Shown piece after piece: positions 46,449 through 59,600 of a stretch of 64,000 bases of DNA. Within the stretch, counting starts at the first letter, position 1. Each line of letters starts with the position of its first letter. Position numbers and translations under genes: made by a program. The notes under the pieces are model-generated. The model was not told where the DNA came from, searched no databases, and saw nothing but the letters and a program-made list of their open reading frames with translations. Source of the DNA: Owenia fusiformis (taxonomy: Eukaryota; Annelida; Polychaeta; Sabellida; Oweniidae); NCBI GenBank assembly GCA_903813345.2, contig CAIIXF020000012.1, positions 10,434,432-10,498,431 on the forward strand, read 5' to 3'.

Positions 46449-49400
46449 ATGGCGACTGAAAATAAAAAGGATGCCGGTATTTATGTTTCTCCAGCTATTA
46501 ATCTACCGACGCTGGATCAGCTAAAGACTATATCTAAAGACCTGGGATTTCAGCTTACAGATGAGGAGCTCCTGCAATACAAAGGTAAGCTCTATTTCAC
46601 AACGTTTTTTGCTTGCGCAGACCCTGTTGTGCCACTTTGCAAGAGTCACGTTTTGACGTTATTTCTTATATGCATGGGGTAAAGCTCGGGCGGTGAAGTA
46701 GCTGTCACATTAACCGTGTGATTAATTAAATTGATTAACAAATTAATTAATTTTTTGTATTTGGTGTGATCGGGGATATCTTGCTGTAGCCTAAATTTAT
46801 TTGTTTTGCCAACTATGTATCGTAAAATTCCGTAAGTTTGACAGCTCTATCTTATAAAGAGGACGTCCTTTTTATGACGTTTTAAGTTTTTTCACATGCA
46901 AAAATTCACGTTCAATGTTAAAGTTTCACAAAATATTTCTAGAACATATGAAAGGTGCTCAGAAGGCTTATCAGAGAGTCAGCGAGCTTGTGGAGCCAAC
47001 ACTTGAAGTTAAATACCCAAGAACACCCGGCCATCGCCCTAAAAATGATAAGGATGATAATCCGAACAATGCATGGTAAGATTTTTTGAGAACCCCGTTG
47101 CGTGGTAAGATGACGTTTTTTCAATGCGAGATTAATATTAGTATCCATTGAAAGATGGCAGTAACATATTATGAATTAAGGGGTGAATGAACCTCAACCA
47201 AGGGAAAGATCAATACCCGGTGATTTCAGCGGGAAGTGGCGTTTCGTTCATTGGATGAGCTGCGCGCGCACGCATAAATGTGATTATCCAATATAATTAG
47301 GGGAGGGCTATTTGAAGTAGTTTTTGGTCTCAGGCGCGACCCAGGGCTGTTGTCTTAAGGACATTTCGTTGAAAATGAGCCATTCGGCTGATAATTGGTA
47401 AGAGTTTGCGATCTTATAATGTATAACTGTTACTCAGACACATATTTTGACACGATTCTGTTGGAAATAAGCTTTGAACCGAGAGATATTCACGATTGAT
47501 ATGCACATTTTTGATTGTGCCATTGCTTTTCTATTGCACAACCCATGTATTGATAGAAGAAACATTAATAATACAGATTGGTTTACCTTCAATACATGGC
47601 AGACACTACATATCGGTCTATTAATACCAGTTTGTGCCTTAAATAGTTTTATATTTCCATCCACGGCCTGGAGCCTGGGTGTGTTTGTCTTTTATGTGTA
47701 TGCTTGTGCATGGACTTCAAATCACTAGCAGAATTTAACATGATGCAAACTCGACATTATAACTCATGCTGTAACATTTTGACTTCGCTGGAAAACAATA
47801 GGAATTATTTTTCTTGCCAATCAATCATGAATCACAATCAAAATTTCAGAATGATCAATCAGGCAATGATCCAAATCAAGTTATAACATTATATGATATT
47901 CAGCAAGAAGTCCGGTAGAAATACAGAATATTTAAACATCAAAGCTGAAAGTTAAAAGCTAATCTGTCAATTTTCTGTCTGCAAAAGAGCGTCCCAAGAG
48001 CGTTTACATTTGACACAATAACAGACTGAGGCTTTGAAATCTAGGATTCCCCAGGAAAATATGACGTCATACTAATTAGCATAAGGATTTCCCTATTGGT
48101 GTGGGTCGAGCCTTGTTCGAAAACACAATCCATAAATACATGCTAATTTCTAAGGAGATAGGAAGTGGATAACGTGTTTATCGATTTTGTTTAAAGATTT
48201 AATCAATTATCAAATTGTTTAAGTGGATAAAGTGGTCACACTTGCTTCAATTCATAGCGAAATCGACGGATAGAAACTGACCGAATTCCCGATATCCTAC
48301 CCCGTATTACTGTAGGCTATAAGCACAGTGACCTACAGAGGGCGCTATCACAAACAAGTACTGGACGAACCGATAAATTCCCGGGTATTGTAACGCCCTT
48401 GCCTCAACAAGAAAATGCAGCAAACTCCTCGAGTCGAGGTCTCCAAGTCAAAAAAAATCCTGACCCTATCATATATCTGTTGATTATCCTGTTTATAACT
48501 GATTCAAGAGCGTGGCACTGAACGAACCTGTATGCCTATTTGTTATTTGTTTAGTTGTTGGTTGGGTAACATGTTTATGACGTCACAAATGATGCCAAGA
48601 ATCTTTAAACCAATCAGTGAAGTATTTATTAATTGTTTGTTTAGTTGTTGATGTGGCAATACGTGTATGACGTCACAGGTGATTGCATCATATTCCAGTA
48701 ACGCCATTTTACGACATTGCATAATTTTAGCTGATTTTGGCTTCATTGGCTTCATTTCACTTTATTTGAAAGACTTTTAAAAATATAATAATGAGTCAGT
48801 ATTTTTTCTTATAAATATTAATATTTGAATTTGAGGTCAAAGTCCGAAAATTTGATCAACTGATTGAAATAACATTTTAAAGAGGTGAAGAAGTGAATAA
48901 TTACAGGAGCAAACGTGAGAGTCGGGGCAATCTGCGCGAGATTCGGTTTTTACTTGGTTCGGTTTTTCATTAAAGGAAGTACTTCATTCCCATTATTCAA
49001 AGTGCTTTTCTGCCATCGGTTCGGTTTAAGTTTGTACAACACACGTCTACAAATCCGGGGCAGGTTGATATTATGTAAGTTAATTACATTTGTTTTTGGT
49101 GTATACTTTTTGTTTTGACACTAAACAAAAATATTCCCGCACTATATGGTGCATCATGGGTAGGGACTGCTGTGAAATAATGAACGTAAGTGACATCTAT
49201 CTCAAATTAAATGTTCTTATAAGTTATTTATTGCGCATGCGTTATAATAATTTGAACCAATTAAATTGCTTGATTTAAAGCGCATGCGCCAAAAACCGAA
49301 CCAAAAAATGGAATCTCGCGCAGATTGCCTCTAGTGAAACGTGATCAATGGTTCGAGGTCTCCCGCAAAGTAGTCGCTACGCTCCTACTTCGCGCTGCCT

Positions 49401-52400
49401 TCGGCAGAGGAGACCTCGAAACAAATGATACAGTAAAACCTTTATGTCCAAACACTTTTCTAATCCAAACGCCGTCTAATGTTACCCTTTGCATTCGTTT
49501 GACTTCACTTCTTAAAAGAGGGCTTAACAGTAGACTCTGCACGCAGGGTATCTAATGTATACACTTTTGTAGTTCCCTATTTTTTCCATCGTGGTAAGCC
49601 ACGCCCTCTCCATCTCTATATTCTGGATCCATCTGCGATGCAACAGAGAGAGATGCTGTATCAGAATGTATTTTTTCACATATTAAGAGAACGAAGACAT
49701 GCTCATCTTAACACTTATGGCCGGTGCCAGTGGAGTTCGGATTGAGACAGGTTTTATTGTATTTTAATTCATCACTTGTGTGAACAATTACAAGTACATG
49801 TACACCTGTCAGACACATTCGCATGTGTACTATTTGAAAGATGAATACTCAGTCAATTGAATATAATCAACAGTAGAATAATCTATTGTTGATTTAACGG
49901 TGTTATATTTTAGGAATGAAAAATCCTGTATCACCTGAGAAATTTTGTAGGGCCTTAAAACATGGCCTTTTTAATAGGCCCTAAATTTTCAAAATTTGGG
50001 CCCAATTTTGGGTTTTAAGGGCCCAACATTTTTTTACTGACCCCCCTCCCCCTTGTTAGCTTCTGGATCCGCCACTGAAACTAAGCGTGACAGTTGAACG
50101 CGCGGGGTAAGTTACAAGAGCTTTTAAGAAAGATCTGGTCTAGTTTCTGGATATTTTTATATGTAAATGTTTCACCTACATAAACTCCGAAAGTAGTATT
50201 CGGTATAACGCGCGGTAACAAGGAATTTAAATTTACGTTATACCGTATTGATTAAAACTGCCGCTAATGTTTCGTATAAAACGTTGACAATTAGTTGTTT
50301 GTTTACTTTTGTGAACTAATGAAATAACTCCGAATAGAAAAACAAAAAAAATCTGTTAGAATCAAAACATAACCAGGATGATTCGAAAGGGGACTTCCGG
50401 ATTACGTGAAGGGTGTTCTCATTAGTATTTATTGAGCAACCCTCGTATGTCTTTAAACGATTCACAAATGATCTATAATTTGGTGTTTGTAGGGCTTGGA
50501 GAACTGATATACAAGGCGCAAAGGAGGGCAAGTTGTACGGCCGTACGGTTGCCATAAAGGACAGCATCGCAGTGGCAGGAGTCCCTATGTCAAACGGTGG
50601 TAAAATATTCCAAGGCTATGTTCCTGAATTTGACGCAACTTGTGTCACGAGAGTGCTGAATGCAGGTTAACACAAATTTTACTTTTTAACCCTAAACCTT
50701 GAAATCAAAAATACAGAGGTGTAGCAGTTCAATGTGTAGAATCAAGTCAATTTGCAGATTTTTATAGTTTTGCATCCTGACGAAAATCTAACGAGAGGGA
50801 TACAAAATGTACAAAAAATGATCGTGTTGCCCTCATTTTAATGTGGACATGGGTGTATGAACCGGCGAAATAAATTGTCTCTCCACATAAAATGTACATG
50901 ACAGTAGTCGAAAAGTCTACATGCAACGTAGAACTGAAAAATAACTTTCCGTTTGCGCTCAGTTTGTCAACTAAGGCCACAGTCACATACATTTCACTAT
51001 TAAAGTACATCTCACACCCAGTCGTCCATGTTTTCACTGTGTTCCGTCCTACAGGGGCCGAATGAACGAAGATGGATCAAATTGCAATATCCCTATGTTG
51101 TGGTATCCTCCCAATGATCTACAATCAGTTCCGCTGCTTTATAAAGCATGTTAATAATAGTTGATATTTTAAAACATCCACACATGTGCGTTCTCAATTT
51201 TATACAAGGTGGTAGAATTACAGGCAAGAGTCAGTGCGAGGATATGACATTTTCTGCCAATAGTTTCACTTCTCCTCTACCGGTCAAAAACCCAGCCGAC
51301 CCTACACGATCCTCCGGAGGTTCATGTTCAGGTTCAGGAGCCTTAGTGAGTTGAATATATTTCTATTCACAATATATAATGACAATTACAAATGGATCTG
51401 GAAAAGAGTTTATTTTGTTTTCAAAAATGATGTCGAACAGCTAATTGATAATTACACTTCAGTAATACTTTTTTTATTTTCCTTGACATACTTTTATGTT
51501 AACGTTACTTGAATTTTATTTTCAGCTTGCCAATGAACAAGTAGATCTAGCAGTGGGTGCCGACACAGCAGGGTCGATTAGAGTACCAGCGAGCTGGTGT
51601 GGTATTGTCGGTTTCAAACCTACCTATGGACTTGTACCATGCAGCGGTGCATGCTCCTTGGAACCTACACTCGATCACATTGGGCCAATGGCTCGCACGG
51701 TGGACGATTGTGCCCTGTTACTAGAGGTGTTGGTCGGGTATGATGGATTTGATTCAACGACGCTATCAGATCGACCAGTTCAAGAATATTCGAGGCTTGT
51801 AAGTAAGGCAGCTTGCAAAAAAGTTCAATTTAATGTTCTCACAGAGACATCTATCTCAAAGAGAAGTAACCATTTACATGATGGATGGGCATAGAATGCT
51901 AGCCAATATTTTCCTGTTATGGATAAACTATGAGTACTGGGATTTAGGTGGATTATTAACCGAGGGTTTTTGCCAGAGGCTACTAGTTCTTCTAAGACCC
52001 AGTGCGAATGGGTTATCTTACTTAAACACTGACTCTTATGAAAGGTAAATGGCCCATGATCCATTTTTTGTACTGAATATAAGGTAAGTGTGTTGAGAAG
52101 TTAGTGGGTGTAATTAGTTCAGCTTCAGTGCACTGCATGTAACAGGTCAGGAACAGTTTAAAATTTGATTTCTTTTGTGTTTACTATTCAACTATTGAAT
52201 GAGTGAATAGTGTGCAGCTTTAGTACACTGCATGTACCAGCCAATCGTTTTTTGTCCCACACTGGTTTCGGATAGCTTGCCAAGTCACACTACCATACCA
52301 CGTGACCACGTTTAAAATGGAAACAGGGTACAGCTAAGTTGCAAATGGAGGACGTGGGTTTAATTTCATATTTCTGAACGTAAAATACATTTTACATTTA

Positions 52401-55373
52401 TTTCTAGTGTTCTACCAGACATAGAATTGATTCATCAAGCAGTTTGTAGAATATTGTTGGCTAAAAACCACTATAGGCAAAGATAGATAATAGTGGGCGC
52501 AGTGAAGCAAAACTCGAATGCAATACACGATACATTTCAGTAAATCTGTCAACGTACAGGGAGCATGTAAGTTTCCCTTCGAAAATGTTACATTGATATG
52601 TAACAAGAAAACAGTTAACTATTATTTAAACTTCGTGTCATCATGTTATATGTGGATATGTTTTCTAGTATGTTATTCAACTGTATTTTTGTGAATTTGA
52701 ACAAAACATTTTAAATGATCGGTTTTTGAGGACGGTAGTGAATTATACAATTCAAGGGGTTATATAGAAAGATTCTTCACATGTAGTTCAGGCAATTTTA
52801 ATTATTCTGAGTAGCGGATAGTCATTTATCATTAACGTCTTAATATTTAATTTCGTTATTTTATTTCAATTTGATATCCTAGTAACACGTATAATCTAGC
52901 GTTCTTGTTAATTTTATGACTAAAATGCATACGACCTGAAAGCCCGTGTCTAAATCTACAAAATAATGTTTACTTTATTTGGATTAAATAACAATTGATG
53001 ACACCCCAAAGCATCAACAGGTGGCCTTTTTAGCATTACTTTCACTGTTTGCAACGTAAATGTACATGAGGTCGGGACATAGTATGTCTGTATAATCAGC
53101 TTACTTTCTCGCTCCCTGTACTATTGAACAATTTACATTCCTTGTACCCTGTATTGATCAACTTTTGCAACTGTGTACCGTGTACTATGACATATCAAAT
53201 ATTTTAAAATTTAAAACGATATTATTTTCATTCTTTCTATAACTATCATATAACTTGGAACATCGACTTCACTATTGCACCACTGAAGTGTAGCAAATAG
53301 CAATATTGACTCACTCCGAGCACCAAACGTATTAACCTTTTGAGTAAGCAGTCGATATACTCAAAAGCGACCTGATTGAAAGCCAAAAAATTCGCGCATG
53401 CGTGATCGAGGTAGGGTAGTGTGCAAGTGTCAATTCCTTAAAAATCTATAGAAAAAATGCACCATTCTTTGTTACAACTGTAAATAAAATGAAATCCAAC
53501 AGTAAAAAGGGAATTGATTGTGTACGTAAATTCACTGATTGGAGCCTGAACGTTTATTTTGCTATTCCTAACCAACCTTACCCCCTTTTCTTGCACAGGT
53601 GGCGAAAGGTGCTGCCGGTTTAAAGGTTGGCTTTCTCAAAGAAGGGTTTGAAGGTTGCGAGACTGACGTAGAACAGGTTGTCAAGACAACAGCTGATGTA
53701 CTCCGTAACGCTGGTGCAACTGTTGAAGATATCTCCCTACCGATGCACAAAGACGGTAAAGAGCTCCTCGTGTTTCCCTACTGCAACAAACATACTTTTT
53801 TGTCAAACATCTTATATTTTTGTTGTGTCAAGAGTGAATGTGTGACACTTCTGTTATCAGTCAAAACAGTAGTTAAGAGGAACCGTGCTGTGTACTCTCC
53901 CCTCTAAAAATATGGCAACCAAAATGTATTCCTCTTTACCACGCGTTTACGCCAGTATTATTAATTTTAAATCGATCTTTTAGTAAATGTTATTCTCTCT
54001 GCCAAACGCTACAGTGTATGTTTTATGAAAACAGCAGACACCCATATAAGATCAAGTAAAATTGTATTCATTTTATAGTTGATTCAGTAGTAGTCATTGT
54101 TAAACCACCTGTCGAACCCTCTGGTAGTTCACTGGAATCACGAACAATTTTGAAAAATAGGAAATATTTTTTTTCTGTTTTAGCGATGCCTTTGTTTCAT
54201 GCTCTGACTGAAGGGATTTATATCCAGTCGTTTTATGGTAAAATATTACACTTTCCACTGTGATATCTTTTACAATTAGACTTTTTATTAGCATGTACGC
54301 AGTATGGTATCAATTTGGCGAAGTCTTTCAATAGGAATGAATCCACCACATATTTCTGTTACACCGCAGTATATTCCCATTGGCGTCAAGCGGTATGATT
54401 TCATAGTGTTATTATATAAGAACGTATGGAATAAATTGGACTGAACTGAAATATAATTAGGACGCCGTTGTTTTAGGAGGAAGTATGGGAAAGAGTTTTT
54501 ACCCTAACTCAATCACTGACCACTACAGAAAAGCAATTAAAGCAAGGCCCTTTGACTTACCAATAACTCGTCAGGCAAATGCCCTTTGGTGTGAATTCAC
54601 AAAGCGATTCTACGATGGCAAGTTTTATGGAAAAGCCCAAAATCTTTGCAAGGCTCTTACGGATGAATATAACAAAGCTTTGGAGAAGGTTGATGTTTTG
54701 ATTATGCCAACTTGCCATTACAAAGCGCCGAAGCTACCAGCAGCATCCCTGCTGGATGATGTAAATGGTGCGTAGAGTCAAAGGATTCACAAAATGAATT
54801 TCCAGCAAGTTACTTATTGTACCAATCCATATCATATGCGTAACATAATATATTTTTGGTACCCTTGGGATTAGTTTGACGTCACTTTCTCGAGAGAGAG
54901 GTTTAACCATGCCCAAGGTTTAACTACGTTAGTTAGTACAGTAATTTGGCTTTGCGCTCAGGCTACTTTTGGGATTCTAAAATTTAGTTTTAAATAAATT
55001 CACGATTTTTCGTCAAAAACCGTTTTTTGAATTTTTTGAAAGTTTCACATATCACATTTTGGTTCTGTAACATTGGGTAATGATACAACATAAGCCAAGT
55101 GATTTAAACTTTATATGGGGCCTTTAAGGTCAGGAAAAATAGAAATTGCTATTCTTTGTGTTTGTGCTATGTTTTTTAGAGTTGCTGACAGAAGCATTCA
55201 GTATGGTAAGGAACACAGTTGCTTCAAATTCCACTGGTCATCCCTCGATCTCGGTGAATGCCGGCTTCTCAGAGGGTCTACCAGTTGGGGCCTTGATTAC
55301 GGGACGACATCATGAAGACGCCACTGTCCTGCGAGTAGCCAAGACTTTGGAGAGTGGACCTAGACCGTCATAG
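46449..55373 (+). CDS. Amidase-signature hydrolase, copy 1 (9 coding exons)
   Basis: Exons are 46449-46584, 46943-47075, 50493-50665, 51209-51345, 51526-51798, 53599-53755, 54184-54237, 54477-54767 and 55180-55373. They join in phase to 515 codons plus TAG. A helical N-terminal region (residues 1-90) precedes the amidase-signature domain. The predicted triad is Lys112 (VAIKDS), cis-Ser186 (SSGGSCSGS) and nucleophile Ser210 (DTAGSIRVP); the 24-residue Ser-Ser spacing equals that of FAAH. No signal peptide or membrane helix is seen, so it is probably cytosolic. The N-terminal domain and the [16 protein letters not shown] end are more like bacterial and fungal amidases (for example the Rhodococcus enantioselective amidase) than membrane-bound FAAH. 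It would hydrolyse an amide; the substrate is unknown. Exon 8 uses the weaker donor GTGCGT. Confidence 0.9.
48541..48720. repeat. 90-bp tandem duplication with two TGACGTCA palindromes
   Basis: TTTGTTTAGTTGTTG occurs at about 48546 and 48636, and ATGACGTCACA puts TGACGTCA at 48578-48585 and 48668-48675, exactly 90 bp apart. The sequence between is diverged. Confidence 0.65.
48919..49336. mobile_element. 418-bp hAT-like MITE with 8-bp target duplication
   Basis: AAACGTGA flanks both sides (48911-48918 and 49337-49344). The termini share GGCAATCTGCGCGAGATTC in inverted orientation (48926-48944 and 49311-49329). An 8-bp duplication is the habit of hAT elements. There is no transposase; the 60-odd codon frames inside are not credible. 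Confidence 0.7.
49352..49420. repeat. Strong hairpin with 12-bp perfect outer stem
   Basis: TTCGAGGTCTCC (49352-49363) and GGAGACCTCGAA (49409-49420) are exact inverses. Inside, AAGTAG and CTACTT form a second pair and the centre is GC-rich. It lies 7 bp beyond the right target duplication of the hAT-like MITE. Confidence 0.6.
49430..49760. mobile_element. 331-bp element with ACAGTAAAACC ends
   Basis: ACAGTAAAACCT at the left and AGGTTTTATTGT at the right are inverted with one mismatch. Same end family as the elements at 31574 and 32411. Confidence 0.55.
51799..53598. other. Amidase 1 intron 5 (1.8 kb)
   Basis: No family exon; the equivalent intron in copy 2 is only 136 bp. No recognisable element termini seen. 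Confidence 0.6.
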
Positions 55374-55470
55374 ACTCGCTGAAGTTGCCAGTGACAATGT
55401 TGGACTTATTTTTACTTTACGCATGCGCTTAGCCATGCACGAGATGACTGCCTCACTAGAATTTTACCGA

Positions 55471-55476
55471 AATAAA
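55471..55476 (+). promoter_or_regulatory. Polyadenylation signal for amidase 1
   Basis: AATAAA 98 bp after the stop codon, followed by GTT-rich sequence: a compact, typical 3' end. Confidence 0.6.
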
Positions 55477-56689
55477 TGTTATCAGATGTACTAAACACAA
55501 ACAGATAATAATAAAGGCCCCATGTTGATTTTGGAAATATAGTTTAATCATTCAAATATTACTTTTTCATGACTTCATGAAAAACCTTACGAATACGCTC
55601 TTTTAGCAGAATATTCTCCAAGATTTCTGTGGAGTCTGAAGGAGTTATGTATTCCTGGGGAACGAAAAATGTTGTTAATTACAAATGTGTCTGGTTTATT
55701 CTTCATGGCCAGTCTATGGAACAACGTTTTAAAACTACCCATTCATTAAAGGACAAGGTGCAATTATTGGCAAATATCCCTATGGTCAAAATGAATCATT
55801 CGTAGGTGTAACATGAAGAATAAAATGTCATATAATACTTTGGAAAATATTAAAGTGCTCGGACACACATAAGCTGAGATAGGGATCATTTCGTTCAGTA
55901 AGGTTGTATTGACTTACATGGGGCTGTGCACCATTGACTTAACATGAGGATATCAGCAGATCCCAATAGAGGCCATTGGTTTCCATTGATTATCACAGAA
56001 ATACCAAAAATACACTATGACCTGAATCGATTGCAAACTTAATAATTTCACAATACGACACAAATGGTTTATCTCATCAAATGTGCAAATATGAAGTTTG
56101 CAATCGATTCAGGTCATACTTAAAATTAAAAGATTGTACATTTTTTCATCATTTTTTTCCCTACAAAATGACTATAGAAAAATGCTCCAAAAACAACTTT
56201 TACACTTATCAAATATCATACAAGTTTGTAAAACCAAAGATTATACTATTATATTTCATTATGTAGTAACATATTTGGATAAGATGCAGGGATGCGTAGG
56301 ATGTAAATGGATTTTGACAGACACAAAAATACTCCCTGGTTTGTAATCTATGCCGCTACACTTCATGATTGAATTATGACCCTAATAAGTGGCCTATACA
56401 TCAATACAGTGCTGAATATAGGTCAACAAGATACTGGTGTGCACATAAATGTAATAATTGAAGCAGAATACTCATTTTGGAAAATCAGATGAATTATTTT
56501 TTTCCCATGGGGAGATCCCAATGGAGGGTGTATAAGGTCCTTTAAGAGAGAATTGCAATCAATGGTGAATTGGAAAATATTCCATATTTATGAGTAACGG
56601 TGTATAATGACGTAGCTCCCGACCTTGATGTGTCTACTTTAACGGTATTCTCTATAAACACTACTAGACTACTTTAACTTAATTCCACC
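55477..56689. other. Intergenic region between amidase copies 1 and 2
   Basis: It contains a perfect 24-bp inverted repeat at 56017-56040 and 56094-56117 (ATGACCTGAATCGATTGCAA as core) with a 53-bp loop. The promoter of copy 2 should lie near 56500-56690. Confidence 0.5.
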
Positions 56690-59600
56690 ATGTCTACTGA
56701 AAATAAAGAGGATACCGGTAGCTATGTTTCTCCAGCTATTAATTTACCGACATTGGATCAATTGAAGACTATATCAAAAGATCTGGGATTCCAGCTTACA
56801 GATGAGGAATTATTGCAACACCGCGGTGAGTATTTGTGACAATCGAAATGCAAACGGTATTTGGATGAAACTGAGTTTTTCACATGCAGCTATTTTGACC
56901 TACGATGTCTTTCTAGAACATATGAAAGGTGCTCAGAAGGCTTACCAGAGAGTCAGCGAGCTTGTGGAGCCGACACTCGAAGTTAAATACCCAAGAACAC
57001 CCGGCCATCCCCCACATAAGGATGATAATCCAAACAATGCATGGTATGTTTTTCTCGAGTCCCCAGGCTAAATAGATGTTTTTACTTTTTATGTATCACG
57101 CGCGGTGCCCAAACTATGTGTTTACTAAGACAAGCCGTTTGTTTCGATCACAAACTGCGCGCTTTGCAATATTGACTGGTGGTTGCAACTTCAACTGCAG
57201 CCTGACGTTTTGGCAACAAATGATTATATCTCACAGGTCATAATCAAGCGAAGGTAACGCCCGTCACTTTCGCATCACAGATGGCGGACGGGAAGTACCG
57301 ATTTCAATATTTTTAGTTTTCATAGAATTAAATTATTTTATAGTTAACGTGATGCTTTGATATTTGCACTAAACCCGGCTTATAATATGACTATATATAC
57401 TATAGGTACTTCAAATTCATTCAATTTATTACAATATGCATTGAAGATGTACATATATGTTATCTTGATGGGTTCAACGTCCGCCCCGTCTGATCTGAAA
57501 TATTTGATTTAAGTTTTTATTAAACTTTATTTATTATGTCTTGCAACTCTCGTATGCTTTTAAAGAATAAAAACCGATGAAAATAATTTGGTGTTTATAG
57601 GGCTTGGATAACTGATATACAAGGCGCAAAGGAGGGCAAACTTTTTGGCCGTACAATTGCTATCAAAGATAACATTGCAGTTGCCGGGGTCCCAATGTCA
57701 AACGGTGGTAAAATATTCCAAGGCTTCGTACCTGAATTTGATGCAACTGTTGTAACTAGGGTACTGGATGCAGGTTAAAACAGTTTTCCTACATTTTTTC
57801 AGTATTTTCAATTTCAAAACATAAGTTTTATAGTAGGAATTCGGCAATTTTAAAGAAGGATTGAAAAGTAGTTTATCAGAGTTTTTTCAACGGTGAAATT
57901 ATCATATGTTAATAGGTAATGGTAATATTTTTGCATTTTGTGTTCAAAGAATACAAAAATTGATTTATCGAACGTAAACTGAAATCTCTTAAAAATAGAA
58001 TGAAGGGATGCCAGACTATAGTTTGGTTGGCTTTTATTGCGTTCTTTTCAGAGGTTATCATTTCCAATTTTCATTTGTTGAGACACAAATGATTAAAATA
58101 ATTTTAAAAATAATTTTGGCCATACAGACAATAAAAATTGATATTTAAAGGGCATTGAACATTGTTGAAGACATGATAAATCTTAATAAAACTTAATAAA
58201 CATACATGAAATATTTTGATGGAATGATAGGGTCTTGATCTAACATTCACATATATCCTTCCATAGGTGGCAGAATCACTGGGAAAAGTCAGTGCGAAGA
58301 TTTAACATATGATGGCAGTAGCTTCCACTCTACCCCACCTGTCACAAACCCAGCCGATCCCACCAGATCCTCGGGAGGTTCCAGCTCAGGTTCCGGAGCC
58401 TTGGTAAGGAAAATCACACCCTGGCTTGCATTTATATCAGTATTTAAAAATATTTGAATCTTGGAAAGAGACAGTATTCGGAATTTTTTTACATAGTAAT
58501 GAAACTAATTATTAGAACGCTGACTATTTCCAGGTTGCCAATGGGCAAGTAGATCTAGCAGTAGGTGCTGACACAGCAGGGTCGATTAGAGTACCAGCGA
58601 GCTGGTGTGGTATTGTCGGTTTCAAACCTACCTATGGACTTGTACCATGCAGCGGTGCATGCTTCTTGGAACCTACACTCGATCACATTGGTCCAATGAC
58701 TCGAACAGTGGACGATTGTGCCTTGTTACTCGAGGTCTTGGCTGGATATGACGGATTTGATTCAAGGTCCTTAACTGATCAAGCAGTTCCAGAATATTCA
58801 AAATTGGTAAGTCCACATAGTAAGTTGAATCGAAAGTAAACAAAGCGATGAATAGGAATCCAAAATCGGAACTTAAAAGGTTCTTTTTGATACCTTTTTG
58901 ATCATTTATGGATTTTATAAATCTCCTAACTATTTTTTGTAGATGGAGCTGGGAATTGCTGGAAAGAAGATTGGCTTTCTTAAAGAAGGGTTTGAAGGTT
59001 GCAAGAATGACGTAGTAGATGTTGTCAAGGCAACAGCTGATGTCCTCCGTAACGCTGGAGCAACTGTTGAAGAATTATCTCTACCCATGCACAAAGACGG
59101 TAAAAGGAAAAATCAACTTGTTTTGCTTAAGCATGAGATGGTCCCAAACATAAACTAGGATAAATTGAATAAAAGCGTATGTGCCTCATTCAGTGTGTAG
59201 TGTGTAGTTCTTGAGTGAAATATTAGAAATTAAGACATTAGAAAACTAAAACAGATCGACAAAAAAATTGAATCTTCACAATAAGCTATATTGAGTTATT
59301 ACCAGCATTAATGGACTAATATGTCCAGATGTTAAGATAAAGATCTAAAGATTTTGTGGGTACAATGAAAGTCACCCAGTCTTAAATTTTGCAGAAGTTG
59401 CATAACTGAGATGAAGCATGTTGCAAAGGCTCACTTTTTAAACCACGCTGAATATACATGAGTTATATTTCTGTTTTAGCGGTTTGCTTGTTCTCTGCTC
59501 TCTGCGAAGGGGTTTATATCAAGTCGTTTATGGGTAAGAAATTTAATAAGTAAAAAATTTATATTAACATTCATATAACACAACTTTAGATGAACTACCA

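Larger units (their letters stand above)
47076..50492. other. Amidase 1 intron 2 (3.4 kb) with several small elements
   Basis: No exon of the family lies here; the other copies have a 0.6 kb intron at this site. It contains duplicated CRE-like sites, an hAT-like MITE, a hairpin and an ACAGTAAAACC element, listed separately. The rest shows nothing I can identify. Confidence 0.7.
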
